A stretch of DNA of 64,000 bases from Rosellinia necatrix (taxonomy: Eukaryota > Ascomycota > Sordariomycetes > Xylariales > Xylariaceae), in contig JAGYVD010000003.1 in assembly GCA_021209875.1 (NCBI GenBank), positions 1,054,001 through 1,118,000 on the forward strand, given 5' to 3'. Within the stretch, counting starts at the first letter, position 1; each line of letters opens with the position of its first letter. Under the pieces are notes generated by a model, which saw only the letters and a list, made by a program, of their open reading frames with translations, did no database searches and had not been told where the DNA came from. The translations under genes and the position numbers were made by a program. Positions 1 through 10,900 of this stretch are shown here, piece after piece.

Positions 1-187
1 AAAACGGTGTTGAGCGAGTCTTAGGAATTTGGAGGCGTTCGGTGATGAATAAACCCGGCCAAGTACCTCCGTAATCCATTCCATCCATCTAAGCCACATC
101 AAAAACCAGCCAGCCTCCACGCTCGCAACGAGACTAAGACCTGTCCTACGTAAAATATTATATGGATCATGCCAAGCCCTTGTGTTT

Positions 188-193
188 CCTCGG
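188..193. promoter_or_regulatory. CCTCGG hexamer, candidate FarA/FarB site (distal)
   Basis: An exact CCTCGG about 400 bases upstream of the thiolase ATG. CCTCGG is the core recognised by the FarA/FarB zinc-cluster activators of fatty-acid-inducible peroxisomal genes in Aspergillus nidulans. The gene downstream is a peroxisomal beta-oxidation enzyme, so the context fits, but a single hexamer is weak evidence. Confidence 0.35.
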
Positions 194-348
194 AAGACAA
201 TGAGTTCATTGCCATAAAAACCTATCCGCGGTCATGGAGATGACTAACCTAAGGTGAACTGAGTCAGCCAGGGTTAATGAATGCACATACTTAAGTAGGC
301 CAAGTCGAACTTCCCCCGGATTCTGCCCGTGTGGATCTGCCGAAGGTG

Positions 349-354
349 CCTCGG
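349..354. promoter_or_regulatory. CCTCGG hexamer, candidate FarA/FarB site (proximal)
   Basis: Second exact CCTCGG, about 235 bases upstream of the thiolase ATG. Two copies in the same orientation in one promoter of a fatty-acid oxidation gene make FarA-type regulation more plausible than one copy would. Still an inference from a short motif. Confidence 0.4.
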
Positions 355-588
355 CTGAATTCAAGAACCGACACCAGGGTTGTCTGCGGGCTCGAACCCA
401 TTCATGTTCCAAATCCCTATTTATTTCGAACGAAGCCACCGCTGTTTACTGGTTTTTTCTTCTCGAATGTCTTTTGGGGGTCATCCGGTATTGTGACATA
501 TCATAACCCCATTCAGCTTCCATCCTGATAACTACCAAATTGCCTTTTTTTTTTCTTCTTTTTTTTATAGCATCATATTATAGACAAG

Positions 589-2014
589 ATGGCCGCCGAA
601 CGCGTCACCTCGCTGCTCAAGCACCTTTCGCCGAACAACCCGGTGGCAGCCATGTAAGTGAGGCATTTAGCCCTACCAATCCGGGGAAAAAAACAGTAGC
701 TTTTGCTCGCGGAGAGTTTTGCTAACGCGCTGCGCAATGTTTAGAACCTCCAAGAGCCCCGACGATGTTGTCATCACCCTGGCGATCCGGACGCCGCTAT
801 GTAAGGGCAAGAAGGGCGGATTCAAGGACACGAGTCTCGAGTACCTCATGTTCGCCATCCTGAAGGCGACACGCGAACGTCTGGGCTTCCCGGCAGAGCT
901 CGTAGAGGATATCTGCATGGGCAACGTACGTATACCTACCGATTGTGCACCCCGTCTCCTCCATCGGTTTTGCGTGAGAAACGTCGGCGCTGACGCATCG
1001 GGTCTCTGCTAGGTCTCAGACGGCAAGGCCGCCTACAAGGCCCGCGCCGCCGCGCTCGCCGCCGGCTTCCCCAACACGACCGGCGCCGTCTCCATAAACC
1101 GATTCTGCTCCTCCGGCCTCAAGGCCACGGCCGACATCGCGCACGCCATCGCCGCGGGCTCGATCGAGATCGGCATCGGCGCCGGCGCCGAGTCGATGTC
1201 GATCGGCGGCGACGCGCTCGACGCGCCCTTCGACGAGGACGTGCTCAAGCAGAGCCAGGAGGCCCGCGACTGCATGCAGGCCATGGGCTGGACCAGCGAG
1301 AACGTCGCCCGCGACTTCGGCCTCACCCGCGACGTCCTCGACGAATACGCCGCCGAGAGCTTCCGCCGCGCCGAGGCGGCGCAGAAGGCCGGCTGGTTCG
1401 ACGACGAGATCGTGCCCATCACCACCAAGGTCAAGGGCCCCGACGGCGAGTTCAAGACCGTCACCCTGACCAAGGACGAGGGCATCCGGCCGGGCACCAC
1501 CGCCGCGGGGCTGGGCAAGATCCGCGCCGCCTTCCCGCAGTGGGGTCCCATGACGACCGGCGGCAACGCCAGCCAGGTCACCGACGGCGCGTCGGCCGTC
1601 GTCATGATGAAGCGCTCCAAGGCGATCCAGCTGGGCCTGCCCGTCCTGGCCAAGTACGTCGGCACGACCGTCGCCGGCCTGCCGCCCCGGATCATGGGCA
1701 TCGGCCCCACGGTGGCCATCCCGAAGCTGCTGAAGCAGCACAACCTGACGATCGAGGACTGCGACGTCATCGAGGTCAATGAGGCCTTCGCCACCATGGC
1801 CGTCTACACGAAGAACTTCCTCAAGCTGGACTGGAACAAGATGAACCCCCGCGGCGGCGCCATCGCCCTCGGCCACCCGCTCGGCACCACCGGCGCCCGG
1901 CAGATCGTCACCGGCCTGAGCGAGTGCCGCCGGACGAAGAAGAAGATCCTGCTGACGAGTATGTGCATTGGAACGGGCATGGGTATGGCCGGGCTATTCG
2001 TCAACGAACAATGA
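589..2014 (+). CDS. POT1: Peroxisomal 3-ketoacyl-CoA thiolase (acetyl-CoA C-acyltransferase)
   Basis: Catalyses the last, thiolytic step of peroxisomal fatty-acid beta-oxidation, releasing acetyl-CoA. Three exons: 589-653, 745-925 and 1013-2014, with introns GTAAGT...TTTAG and GTACGT...GCTAG; spliced product 415 residues, the usual size. The N-terminus contains RVTSLLKHL, a perfect PTS2 peroxisomal signal (R-V-x5-H-L), which also supports this ATG. The catalytic residues of thiolases are visible: Cys114 in NRFCSSGLKA, His370 in GGAIALGHPLG, and Cys400 in CIGTGMG; the NEAFA motif is also present. Exon 3 is strongly GC-biased, typical of a highly expressed gene. Convergent with the GH128 gene downstream. 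The PTS2 and the two upstream CCTCGG motifs argue for the peroxisomal rather than the mitochondrial or cytosolic acetyl-CoA acetyltransferase type. Confidence 0.95.
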
Positions 2015-2541
2015 TCTATATATATATATATATATATTACAGTAGTAATGGTGCAAGCTTTGATGCCTCAGGTTGTCAAATCATACAGCGAGCGACTTGT
2101 TTGTACTATATTTTCTAATGATGCTCAATATATGAAGATTAGAACAATGCTGCCAATAGCAACAGGGATGGTTATAATAAATTCCCCTGTGATTATAAAG
2201 TTCACTTCTTAGCTCTAAATTTGGTTTTTTTTCTCCCTTTTTTTTAAAAAAAAAAAAGTCCCAAGACTGGGCATTAGAATTATATACCTAACCCCATCTA
2301 TCTGCCTTCCCCAACGCCTTGTATATCATCACCATACCGTAAAGGGGACGTCGATTCCTAATGCCTCCTATACTAAGCATATCCATTGACGGCACCCCAT
2401 CACTATCCAAGCACGTCGATGAAAAACAGCCCCAGGAAAATCCAAAAATACCACACATTCCCCCCCGGCCCCCCCCCGCCCCCCCCTTTCCCCCTCCTCC
2501 TCCTCCTCCCCCTCTTACACCATCTCAATCAATCAGACACT
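2015..2541. other. Convergent intergenic region, thiolase/GH128
   Basis: Holds the 3' ends of two convergent genes. It contains a (TA)n run at about 2017-2037, a T-tract followed directly by an A-tract at about 2226-2258 (self-complementary), and a C-rich, TCC-rich tract at about 2460-2515. No gene seen. Confidence 0.7.
2017..2037. repeat. (TA)n microsatellite immediately after the thiolase stop
   Basis: About ten uninterrupted TA units directly downstream of the TGA stop, so inside the 3'UTR. Confidence 0.9.
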
Positions 2542-3658
2542 TTATAAAACAAACAGGCCCCCCACGAGCGCCGAGGCGAAAGCCAAGAGCACGCTGGCCC
2601 GGGCGCGCGCGGCGAGCCCGGACTGGGGGTCGACGCCCGTAGCGGCGCCGCCGAGGTACCAGGAGCCGATGTCGGTCAGCTCGCCGCCGTTGCTAAGCAT
2701 GACGGCGTTGGGGCCGACGTTGCTGACGCGGGACCGGAACGAGCCGAAGTAGCTGTAGCGCGCGACGCTGTCGAGGCGGTCGAAGTACTCGGCCGACGTC
2801 CGGTAGAACCCCTGCGTCGTCGCGAGGTCCTGGTGGTCGAAGTTGTACTCGGTGATCCACTGCGTCTTGTTCGGGAACCTGGCAAGGGATGCGTTAGTTT
2901 AGTTTGGGGCTTGGAAGAGAGAGAAAAAAAAAAGAAAAAAAAAACATGTTTTTGGATGTGGCTGGTTGGAGGAGGTTGAGGAGAAGGAGGAGGAGGAGGA
3001 GGAGAACGGGAGGGAGGTGGTGGGAGGATACATACGCCGCGGAATATTCGCCTAGGTGGCTCGCCAGGCCCTCGAAGTTCCCGTACCAGTGGATCGACAC
3101 GAAGTCGTACGAGCAGTTCCTCTGAGTCCCCCCGGTGCTGATGAGCTGGGAGCAGTTGCCGAGGAACTCGCGCAGCCAGGGGATGCCGCCGGGGCCGCCG
3201 GTGCAGCCGGGCAGGCCGGCCTTGACGCCCCTGGCCTGGAGGGGGATGATGTTGTCGACCCAGACCTGGGCGGCCTTCCAGGGGTAGAGGTTGCTGCCGC
3301 CGGTCTGGGTGGAGCCGTCGGGCTCGTTGAAGGTCAGGACGTGCGTGACGTTGCGGCCGCCGTCGAGGAGGCCCGTCACGGCGTCCAGGAAGGACGTGTC
3401 GTCGATGGACCCGAACAGCATCGGCACGAACTCGAAGTCGCCCTGCGCCTGCCCCGCGTACGCCGGCGCCGGCGACGGGCTGTAGTTGTAGTACCACGTC
3501 AGGTCCGACCCGTCCCGCACCCACACGTCGTTGTCCTCCGGGTGGTCCTTGCTGGGCACGAAGACGAGCCCGCGCTTGTCCGACCGCGTCCCCGGCGTCT
3601 GCGCGTGCGCCGTCGCCGACAGCACGGCGGCCAGCACGGCGAGGGAGCGGCGATGCAT
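2542..3658 (-). CDS. GH128-type (Asl1-like) cell-wall beta-glucanase, secreted, probably GPI-anchored
   Basis: Predicted glycoside hydrolase with a TIM-barrel core acting on fungal cell-wall beta-glucan; the family includes S. pombe Asl1. Two exons on the minus strand: 3658-3036 and 2878-2542, joined across a GTATGT...CCAG intron; spliced length 319 residues. The start gives a signal peptide (MHRRSLAVLAAVLSATAHAQ); the in-frame codon at 3679 would place seven extra residues before it. Candidate catalytic acids are Glu112 in LTFNEPD and Glu218 in WITEYN, both expected in GH128. The motif YFDRLDSVARYSYFGSFRS near residue 245 is characteristic of Asl1-like proteins. The C-terminus is a Gly/Ala stretch followed by a hydrophobic tail ending LVGGLFVL, which looks like a GPI attachment signal. 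Function is by family resemblance; linkage specificity cannot be read from sequence. Confidence 0.9.
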
Positions 3659-4544
3659 GGCGGCGGTATGAATGACCACTACTATTAGTATTATTATTAT
3701 TCTTCTTATTATTATTATTATCGTTCCTTCTTATTATCGGGGTAATCGATGTCGAACGCCTGCGACCGCTTCGGGAGGGGGGGAGGCCGTGTGTGGGACA
3801 GGGGCTCGCTCCCGGGAATGAGCGCGGTAGAAGAGATGCCGTCTAAAGCTGACTTTAAAAAAAAAAAAAAATGAGGGCCAAAAAGTGTTGTTATTTACTT
3901 GCTGCAAGGGGGAGATTTTTCATCCTTCTTGGGAATTCTGAAAAGCAAAGATCAACACAAGAGAGCCACGGATAACGATTCAGCAGAAAAGAGCGACCCA
4001 AGCAAACACACGGAAGCGACGGAAGGCGATATCTATGTATAAACCTCGATTCTTCGAGCTGAAAAGCGCCCGGTCCACGATACCCTGTCTCCTGTCCAGC
4101 GCAGCTGAACGAGACGAGACGGGGAAAAATTAAAATATGCATGGCCAACGCGTGCCGTCTCAAAAGAGAAACAGCGTCGCACCGTATCGGTCAATACAGA
4201 GCAGTAATAGGCAGCTCTTTTGGGGGGGGGGGCCTTCTTAGGCGAGAGAAGCCAATACGAGCTTGGAGCTTGGTACATGCGCCATTCGATACAGTAACCG
4301 TCAGCTGCATGTGCGGGCGGGAAGCGCTGCCGGGTTGCTGGGCCTGGATGGCTGGCGGTACTTCTAGAACCAGCACTAGCCCGGGGCCATCGTTCAGTCT
4401 ATTGGCACGCGCTACCAGGGCGGATGCTGGGCGAGGATGGATGCTGGGTGCACTATGTGCTGGGATGGACCTAGCCCGTTCGATCTGAGCCTGCGCCAAG
4501 GAGCCTGTCAAGTGATAGATCAAGTAGATACTACGTATATAAGT

Positions 4545-4605
4545 ATGTAATAGTTGTAGTATGTAGTAGTTGTAGTATGTAGTTGAAGTATGTAGTTGTA
4601 GTCTG
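4545..4605. repeat. Degenerate GTAGTATGTAGTT minisatellite
   Basis: Imperfect tandem copies of a 10-13 base unit rich in GTAGT/ATGTAGT, in intergenic DNA. Confidence 0.75.
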
Positions 4606-5067
4606 CATCTCGCACGTCACGTTCTCGGGGAATTTTATCGATCGCGCAATGCACGATATATCACCTGTTTCAGTAATGATCGAAGAGAGAGGAGGCGACT
4701 TACTCGTTAGATGGTCATCTACCTAGTATATCCTACTCGTTTTGCGATGGTGTCCGGTCATGTGTGCTGTGGATAGGCATTAGAGGGGATTAGCCGCGAC
4801 GAGATGAGATGCGGTTGTAATGTATTCTTCAACCTGGCAGCAGATTGATCAGAGAGAGAGATCAGGAATAGTGTACATTTTCGAATCTCCATTCGAGTGT
4901 GCCAACCGGTCGGTTCCTCGCCCAGGCCATGGTTCCTTGTTTCTTCAGCTGATCCTGTCGTTCATCAATCATGACCCGGAATCACCCCTGCCCAGTTAAT
5001 TATATGCATATGTAGTAGTATATAGAGAGTTGATACTTATGCTATCATGGAGAATCCTACCTGCTGT

Positions 5068-5106
5068 ACATATGTATGTATGTATGTATGTATGTCTGTA
5101 TGTATA
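5068..5106. repeat. (GTAT)n microsatellite
   Basis: About nine GTAT units with one GTCT interruption, then a TATAGATATGGAGATG tail. Confidence 0.85.
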
Positions 5107-5406
5107 TAGATATGGAGATGCTAGCGCCGCCTGATCAGGCCGCAAGCACCTATATACCGAGTGATAACTACCAAGTGATCGCCACGAAATCACTCGGGCA
5201 GCGCTAATGGGCCGATTAGGGTTGAAATCATGCGATGTAGACACATTAGCCTAGCGCGGCATGCATGAGAGTTGGCCGTTGTACTTGGGCATGCTAAATA
5301 CTATATGCGGATGATATATAACTATGGGCATAATATATATGGGCCGATGGACGATTGTATTTTTGATGACATCCTACGCCTTCATGCCACATCTAAGCCC
5401 AAAACA

Positions 5407-5453
5407 CTACTTTAGTAATGCTACTTCAGTAATGCTACTTCACTAATGCTACT
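5407..5453. repeat. 14-base tandem repeat, three copies plus a partial
   Basis: Units of the form CTACTTYASTAATG at 5407-5420, 5421-5434 and 5435-5448, differing by one or two bases, followed by a partial copy. No coding context. Confidence 0.85.
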
Positions 5454-5619
5454 CTTGGTCTTAGGCCTACTCTGCTACTCTATCAAGAGACAATCCTGAC
5501 ATGATATATCTTGAAACCGCCCCCCTCTCGCGATAGAATTCCGCGATGCGCGTGTCACAAGGGCCCCCCGCGCATCGCTATAATTAGCCCGCGGAGGATT
5601 CTCCCAAGTCCTCCCATGA

Positions 5620-6615
5620 CTACGACTCGGTGAGGTTGTAGATCTTCTGGATGCTCTGCAGCATCTCCTTGTGGTTGATCTGGAGGTCCTTCAGCAGCCC
5701 GTCCTGGAAGCCGAACACCCAGCCGTGGACGACGGGGTACTGGTTCCGGGCGTAGGACTGCTGGACGGCGGCGGTCTTGATGACGTTGCGGCACTGCTCG
5801 GTGACGCTGAGCTCGACGAGGCGGTCGTAGCGGGCCGCCTCGTCCGGGATGGCGTCGAGCTCGCGCTCGTGGAGGCGGTAGACGTCGCGGATGTTGCGCA
5901 GCCAGGGGTTCAGCAGCCCGAGGTCCTTGGGCGTCATGGCCGCCTTGACGCCGCCGCAGCCGTAGTGGCCGCACACGACGATGTGCTTGACGTGCAGGTG
6001 GCACACGGCGTACTCGATCACGCTCATGACGTTGAGGTCCGTGTTCACCACCAGGTTCGCGATGTTGCGGTGGATGAAGGCCTCGCCCGGCCCCAGCCCC
6101 GAGATCTGCTCCGCCGGGATGCGCGAGTCGCTGCACCCGATCCAGAGGTACTCGGGGCTCTGTCCGGCCGAGAGCTTCGCGAAGAACTCGGGGTCCTTCT
6201 CCGTCTGCTCGGCCGCCCACGTGCGGTTGTGGTCGAACACGCGGTCGTGGGTCTGCTGGAGATACTTGGAGATGTCCGAGGGCGTCATGTCGCGAGTCTT
6301 GACGTCGTCGCCGTTGAACCAACTGAAGTATTTATTGCTGTCTCTGTTGCTGTCTCTGTTGCCACCTTTGTTGTTGTTATTGTTGTTGCTAGGGCTATGG
6401 CCGGGATTATTGCTAGAATGACTACAAAATCTATATTGTGAATGATTGGGGTAACGATATTCTCGATGTTGTTGATGCTGTTGTTGATGCTGTTGTTGAT
6501 ACTGATAGCAATGTTTGCGCAGCGGTATCGCTACTCTGGAGACGGATGTCCGGTTCGTGCATGCGGAGAGCAGAGAACCGCAATCCACCCTCCTTTTGAT
6601 CGTCTGGCCTATCAT
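5620..6615 (-). CDS. Beta-class carbonic anhydrase with long, low-complexity N-terminal presequence
   Basis: Zinc enzyme interconverting CO2 and bicarbonate. Single exon, 331 residues. The catalytic core (about residues 115-331) shows the beta-class zinc ligands Cys161, His217 and Cys220, and the Asp163-Arg165 dyad, in GCSDSR and CGHYGCGG. The HRNIANLV motif is also present. The first ~110 residues are unlike the core. They begin MIGQTIKRRV with scattered Arg/Lys and few acids, then run through poly-Gln/His (about 38-50) and poly-Asn (about 76-82) encoded by CAA/AAC triplet repeats. A basic, acid-poor leader suggests mitochondrial import, by inference. An internal start at a later Met would remove the presequence, so the true N-terminus is less certain than the core. 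No intron is needed to keep the frame open. Confidence 0.92.
   Translation of the reverse strand: MIGQTIKRRVDCGSLLSACTNRTSVSRVAIPLRKHCYQYQQQHQQQHQQHREYRYPNHSQYRFCSHSSNNPGHSPSNNNNNNKGGNRDSNRDSNKYFSWFNGDDVKTRDMTPSDISKYLQQTHDRVFDHNRTWAAEQTEKDPEFFAKLSAGQSPEYLWIGCSDSRIPAEQISGLGPGEAFIHRNIANLVVNTDLNVMSVIEYAVCHLHVKHIVVCGHYGCGGVKAAMTPKDLGLLNPWLRNIRDVYRLHERELDAIPDEAARYDRLVELSVTEQCRNVIKTAAVQQSYARNQYPVVHGWVFGFQDGLLKDLQINHKEMLQSIQKIYNLTES
6330..6520. repeat. Triplet-repeat tract inside the carbonic anhydrase presequence
   Basis: TTG/TTGTTA/CTGTTGATG-type triplet repeats on the plus strand, read on the minus strand as Asn and Gln/His runs. Because the unit is three bases, length changes would alter the protein without shifting frame. 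Confidence 0.85.
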
Positions 6616-7396
6616 GGGGGCGGCTCGGGAAGGAAGGCGAGGGAATTTTGTAGATTAGTGTATTTCGACGCATGCACGTGTAGTGTGGTGTAGCTGTGGT
6701 TTTCCTCATAGATACATACATACATACATACATACCTACCTATCTACCTACCTATCGACCTATCGACCTACCAACCTACCGACCTATACCTAACCTACTG
6801 ACACACAATAGTTAGTGTCCTCTTGTCATTTTTCACACTACCTACCCCCCCGCCACCATCCGAACTGCCAAGGGCCGAACAGGAGCCTTTACTGATTAGG
6901 GGAATGGCGTGAAGATCCCTAGAATTCACCGATAACGTCCGATACCCGAATATGATACGCACATACGTACATCCATGCTATCTTCCTAGTGTAGGTAGGC
7001 AATGGCGCTGACTGACCGACATGGCTTGCTAAGATAGCCGTCAATGACGTTTTAGGCGAGGAGATAACCACAAATCTGACACCTATCTAGATAGGGGCGA
7101 GGTGTTTTTCAGTGTATGTAGCGATTGAAAGGCGAAGTTGTAGGTGGGATGGAGACCTAGTAATTGACTTGGAAGTCCACCGTAGTAGATAACCGCTCGA
7201 CACTGTGAGTCGTACCTCCCTTTAAACTTATCGATTGAACACAGATAACCAATTATATGAAGATAGCCTACGTATCATCCACATTTACAGCGTGACACAC
7301 CAAGCATCTATACACGGTATAAGTTTAACTCACTAAAAGTAAACTACCTACTTACCTACTTACCATATATGCCCAGGCACCCAGTTTCATACATGT
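6616..7396. other. Intergenic region upstream of carbonic anhydrase
   Basis: Carbonic anhydrase promoter side. A (CATA)n run at about 6713-6737 passes into CTACCTATC/GACCTATC repeats to about 6795. No gene seen in the remainder. Confidence 0.6.
6713..6795. repeat. (CATA)n followed by CTAC/CTAT tetranucleotide repeats
   Basis: Six or so CATA units, then degenerate ACCTATCTACC and CGACCTAT units up to about 6795. Confidence 0.85.
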
Positions 7397-7960
7397 TCAC
7401 TCGAACTGTTGCAGATAAGTGTCTGCTTCTTCCCACTCCCGCTCGATCATTCGCTTCCTTCCTATCCTCGACCCGACTTGGAATCTAGCCGGAAAGGGCT
7501 TTGGCACCAGCACCATACCATCTTGAAACCCGTTTATACTGGTGTCTATCTCATCTAGCGAGACAGCCTCAACATTGAAGCACCACATACATAGCCTTGG
7601 TCATCATAAGCAACAAACTCTTCCGGGCCAAGTGTTCCCCGACGCACTGTCGACTACCAGCGCCAAATGACCAAACCGACCCTCACCGGGGGGAACTATC
7701 TGTCCCTCCGCCCATGCTGGTCTTTGCCCCGCTTAGATGTCGAAGAAACCGGGCAGGCTCGGATGTCTCGGGGTTGTGGAATTCTTTGGGGTCATGGTTA
7801 ACCCCCCAGATGTTCATGATGATCATCGCCTCCGCCTGGATGAAGAACCCCTCATAAGTGTACTCACGAGTCGACATTACACAATATCCATCCTCTTCTT
7901 GTCGAAGAGGTAAGCCCTCCATGAAGCGGCCCCTGCTTTTGCCCTATGCTATTCTCATCT
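7397..7960 (-). pseudogene. Cytochrome P450 C-terminal fragment, disrupted
   Basis: Read on the minus strand, this encodes the last third of a P450. A segment EGFFIQAEAMIIMNIWGVNHDP is followed by KEFHNPE and ARFL (the PERF region). The haem-binding motif FGAGSRQCVG follows at 7667-7638, matching FxxGxRxCxG, then EHLARKSL. The last ~60 residues (NVEAVSLDEID... to PKPFPARF) are readable up to a stop at 7397-7399. Two lesions are visible: an in-frame TGA at 7685-7683 between the PERF region and the haem motif, and a frameshift near 7588-7575, after which the C-terminus continues in another frame. No ExxR helix or N-terminal half is recognisable upstream, so the copy is both truncated and broken. 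It does not look closely related to the intact P450 at 59.8 kb. Confidence 0.8.
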
Positions 7961-10900
7961 GTACCCCTCCAACAAGCTCGTCATAGAGAGCTTGCTGGTT
8001 ATACTGAACGAAGTCTCCCTCCTGCTCCCAGCCAAAGTATGTAAGGAACTTGTGCAAGCTCTGCTAGTATAGGTAGAACTCCCTCCCTGTGCAATAACAA
8101 TAGTCAATACTGGAAATACCAGCAGTAAGAACTGTGATGGGCATCCCAAACTTAGGCAACTGCCCCGCTAGCTTTCGGCCTGCCCGCTTCTTCTGGTGCT
8201 GTCCGTGTGTTGTCGCTATACTCCTCAAGCATGTCAGGTTTGGACGGGTCACGCTTTTGATCAGGCAGCAGGGCTTCTGCACGCGTCAGCGCAGACTGCC
8301 TGGACCGGGGACTTGTGCGACCACCGTTTTGCCTCTGTAGCGCATTTTTTGTTATTTAAGCACTGCAAGTTTTGCAAGAAGTGTCTTTTGATAGTCGAAC
8401 TTATATCAAGACGTAAAGATGGTAGTGACGTTATAGTTATAGAACAGGATAGCTAAGTAAAGCTTTAGGATTAAATATTTACAAAAGGGTTAGCGTAAAA
8501 TGGGCGTACTGCGTGTCTAGCAAAGCAAGCACTTTGGCTAGTATTGATAACCCCCCCGATTTTATATTCATAAAGCTGTATATATGTAAAAGAGTGAGGG
8601 TAGAGCGCAACAAAACTAACGTAGTCCCTGTAACACACCTGACGCTATTATAGTTAGTTGTCTGCGCGGACAGAATCTACGATATAAGTGCGTATAGCCA
8701 ACCAACCTAAGCCACTTCTTTTATAATATAATCTGTATAATCGCAATGAGCATTCCTAACGCCAAATAAAGAGCTTATGACATAGTAGAAAGTATTTTAT
8801 TTTAAGCCGGGCTATTAAACATAGTAGGAGGCGCCGGCTTCCGGTTGATGCTTTAGCGTTTGTCCGCCGTTGCATCTTCCTATTGGCTTGTATGCAAGCA
8901 AGTCACCCAAGTCTCCGTCAAGGCATTTTTAACCTATTAGATAGAGTGTGTCTGTTAGCTGGCTAGGGTTTCTTTGTGATTACGTGGCAAGGTACACGCC
9001 GCGTTTAGGCACTTTGGTCTGGCTTGCTATACAGCTGCCTTCTTTTGTTATGGACTCGGGCTCGCGAGATGGTCCAGTGTGGCAATGGGAGAGGAGGGCT
9101 CTGCTCAGGCCTTTGTTCGTTCAACCGTCATGAACGTAACAAACGTCAGGCCGGGCCCTTGTCTTAGTTGTGGTAATTGGCTGAGCGTAGCGAATTACCA
9201 CTTGGCTTAGTGACAAGACACACACTGCGCTCGGGCATCGGGCATCGGGCCTAGCTCCACGAGACGTTTTTACGCCTATTGGTGATAGCCTAACTGACCG
9301 GAGCAAAAGAGCCGACGCATATGCCAGATTCTACCCAGGTTCTACCGAAGCGGCCACCTCATCGTGATGGTAATCGAGCCCGTCCTCTTCCCTAGCTATT
9401 AAGAAATACCGTGCATTAGCTGTCGAGCGGGTTCACAGGCAGTTAAGCAGATCTCGGGACGTTTTGAGATGGCTTGTCGAAATATTAAAAGGCACGGCAG
9501 ACAGCTGGAGATTTATAGGAGGGGCTTTTTTACCTCCGGTCCACGAGACTGCTATGGTTATAAAATACGCATATATGCCGTGGCGCTACACGCCTAAGCT
9601 GGCGTGCGGCATTTTTGTTATTAACAGGAATACAGACGCTCCGGACTGAAAAGAAACGAAAGGGAAGGGAGAGGAGGGGGAAAAGGATCAAGAGATCAGG
9701 GCATAAAATATTTATTGAAAAGAGTAAACTCTAAGAATAAGCAACGGATATTTAAAGCTTTTTAGTCGAGTGATAAAGTGGGTCTTAGAAGAAAGCCTCT
9801 GATTGAAGGAGACGGCGGGTTACGTGTGGTGGATGGAGGAATTAGAAATCAGCGTACTCGACATCGACACTGGAATTTCAAGAAGGAAAAGATGCCAAAG
9901 GGAGGGATAGATCCACGCCAAGCATGTCCACCCAATCCTCCAATACGACGAAAATTTCCTTAATCATACCGCCGCCAGAAAGCCCCTTTACCCGTGTTCC
10001 GGAAATCGAAGTAATCATTAAAGCGCCGCTGTATCGTTTTACATGCTCGTGAGACCGGCCAGATTCTATCAGCAAATCATACACTTAATATCAAAAGTCA
10101 GTCGCTCCTCTTTCAGGTGAGATTTGAAGGGTTTTTGAGATGGGGACAGACATCACGTCAACGGGCAAGTCGCGCTGGGCATAGATAGAAATAAACAGGA
10201 ACCGGCCACTCTGACTCTAACTCACTAAGCTGGGGCAACTCAGCCTCAAATAGCCGGCTTCGCTTGTGGATTCCGGTATCTCTTAGGAAACTCATCCATT
10301 CTACATTATCTCAACGAACTACGCACCCCTCATAAGTCACGGCTACAATATCATACCAAATGCGGCAGGGGACAAACATAGGCCAACGCCTTACCGTTCA
10401 ACTCTCCACATTACCACTTCATCAATATGCAGGAAGATCGCATCACATGTTGCCACATTACATTGGCTGTAGGGCGGTTCATCGATTAAACGTGGACTCT
10501 CGATTAATCGCTCTCAGCATGCTTAATTACACCTGGTATTTCCCAAATACTGAGAGAGTTTATAGGTTATTATTATTCATGCCGGATAGTACGGATTGCG
10601 GTTTACTCTAAGAGAGTTTACCGCCCTTACCGAGCCCCTCTTCCATCAATGCAGACGGGCATTGGCCGTGGTGTTACAGGGCTTGTAATATGAGGGTATA
10701 CAGATCCTTCTCACCGCCCTTTTGATCTCATTTGGATGTGTCAGTTCTTACGTGTGACCCGGTGGAATAGTGTGTTAACTTGTTTATTTCTTCCTTCCCT
10801 ACTTTTGTCCCAAATTGATTGTTGTCCCGTATTGATCAGTGGCATCAGTATTGCAGCTTCTTACGTCCCATCCTTACTGGGCCAAATCAAACATACTATT

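Larger units (their letters stand above)
1..588. other. Upstream region of the thiolase gene
   Basis: No supportable gene. The short open frames here have no recognisable domain. The region holds two CCTCGG hexamers (listed separately) and a T-rich tract at about 541-566, ending in TTTTATAG just before the thiolase start. That tract could be a pyrimidine-rich core promoter or the 3' end of a 5'UTR intron; the sequence alone does not decide. Confidence 0.6.
3659..5619. other. Long intergenic region between GH128 and carbonic anhydrase
   Basis: No supportable gene; the open frames at 3891-4523 overlap on both strands and match nothing I know. Repeats: an ATT-rich run at about 3682-3721, a poly-A at 3857-3870, a degenerate GTAGTATGTAGTT repeat at about 4545-4600, a (GTAT)n tract at about 5068-5106, and a 14-base tandem repeat at 5407-5453. 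The GH128 promoter lies at the left end. Confidence 0.6.

Noticed and set aside
1016..1876. Long minus-strand open frames (286 and 254 residues) opposite the thiolase
   Set aside because: Shadow frames of GC-rich thiolase exon 3; Ala/Gly/Arg-rich composition and no domain.
9878..10084. Minus-strand frame with a vaguely ankyrin-like ALMITSISG segment
   Set aside because: One weak match without repeating helices.
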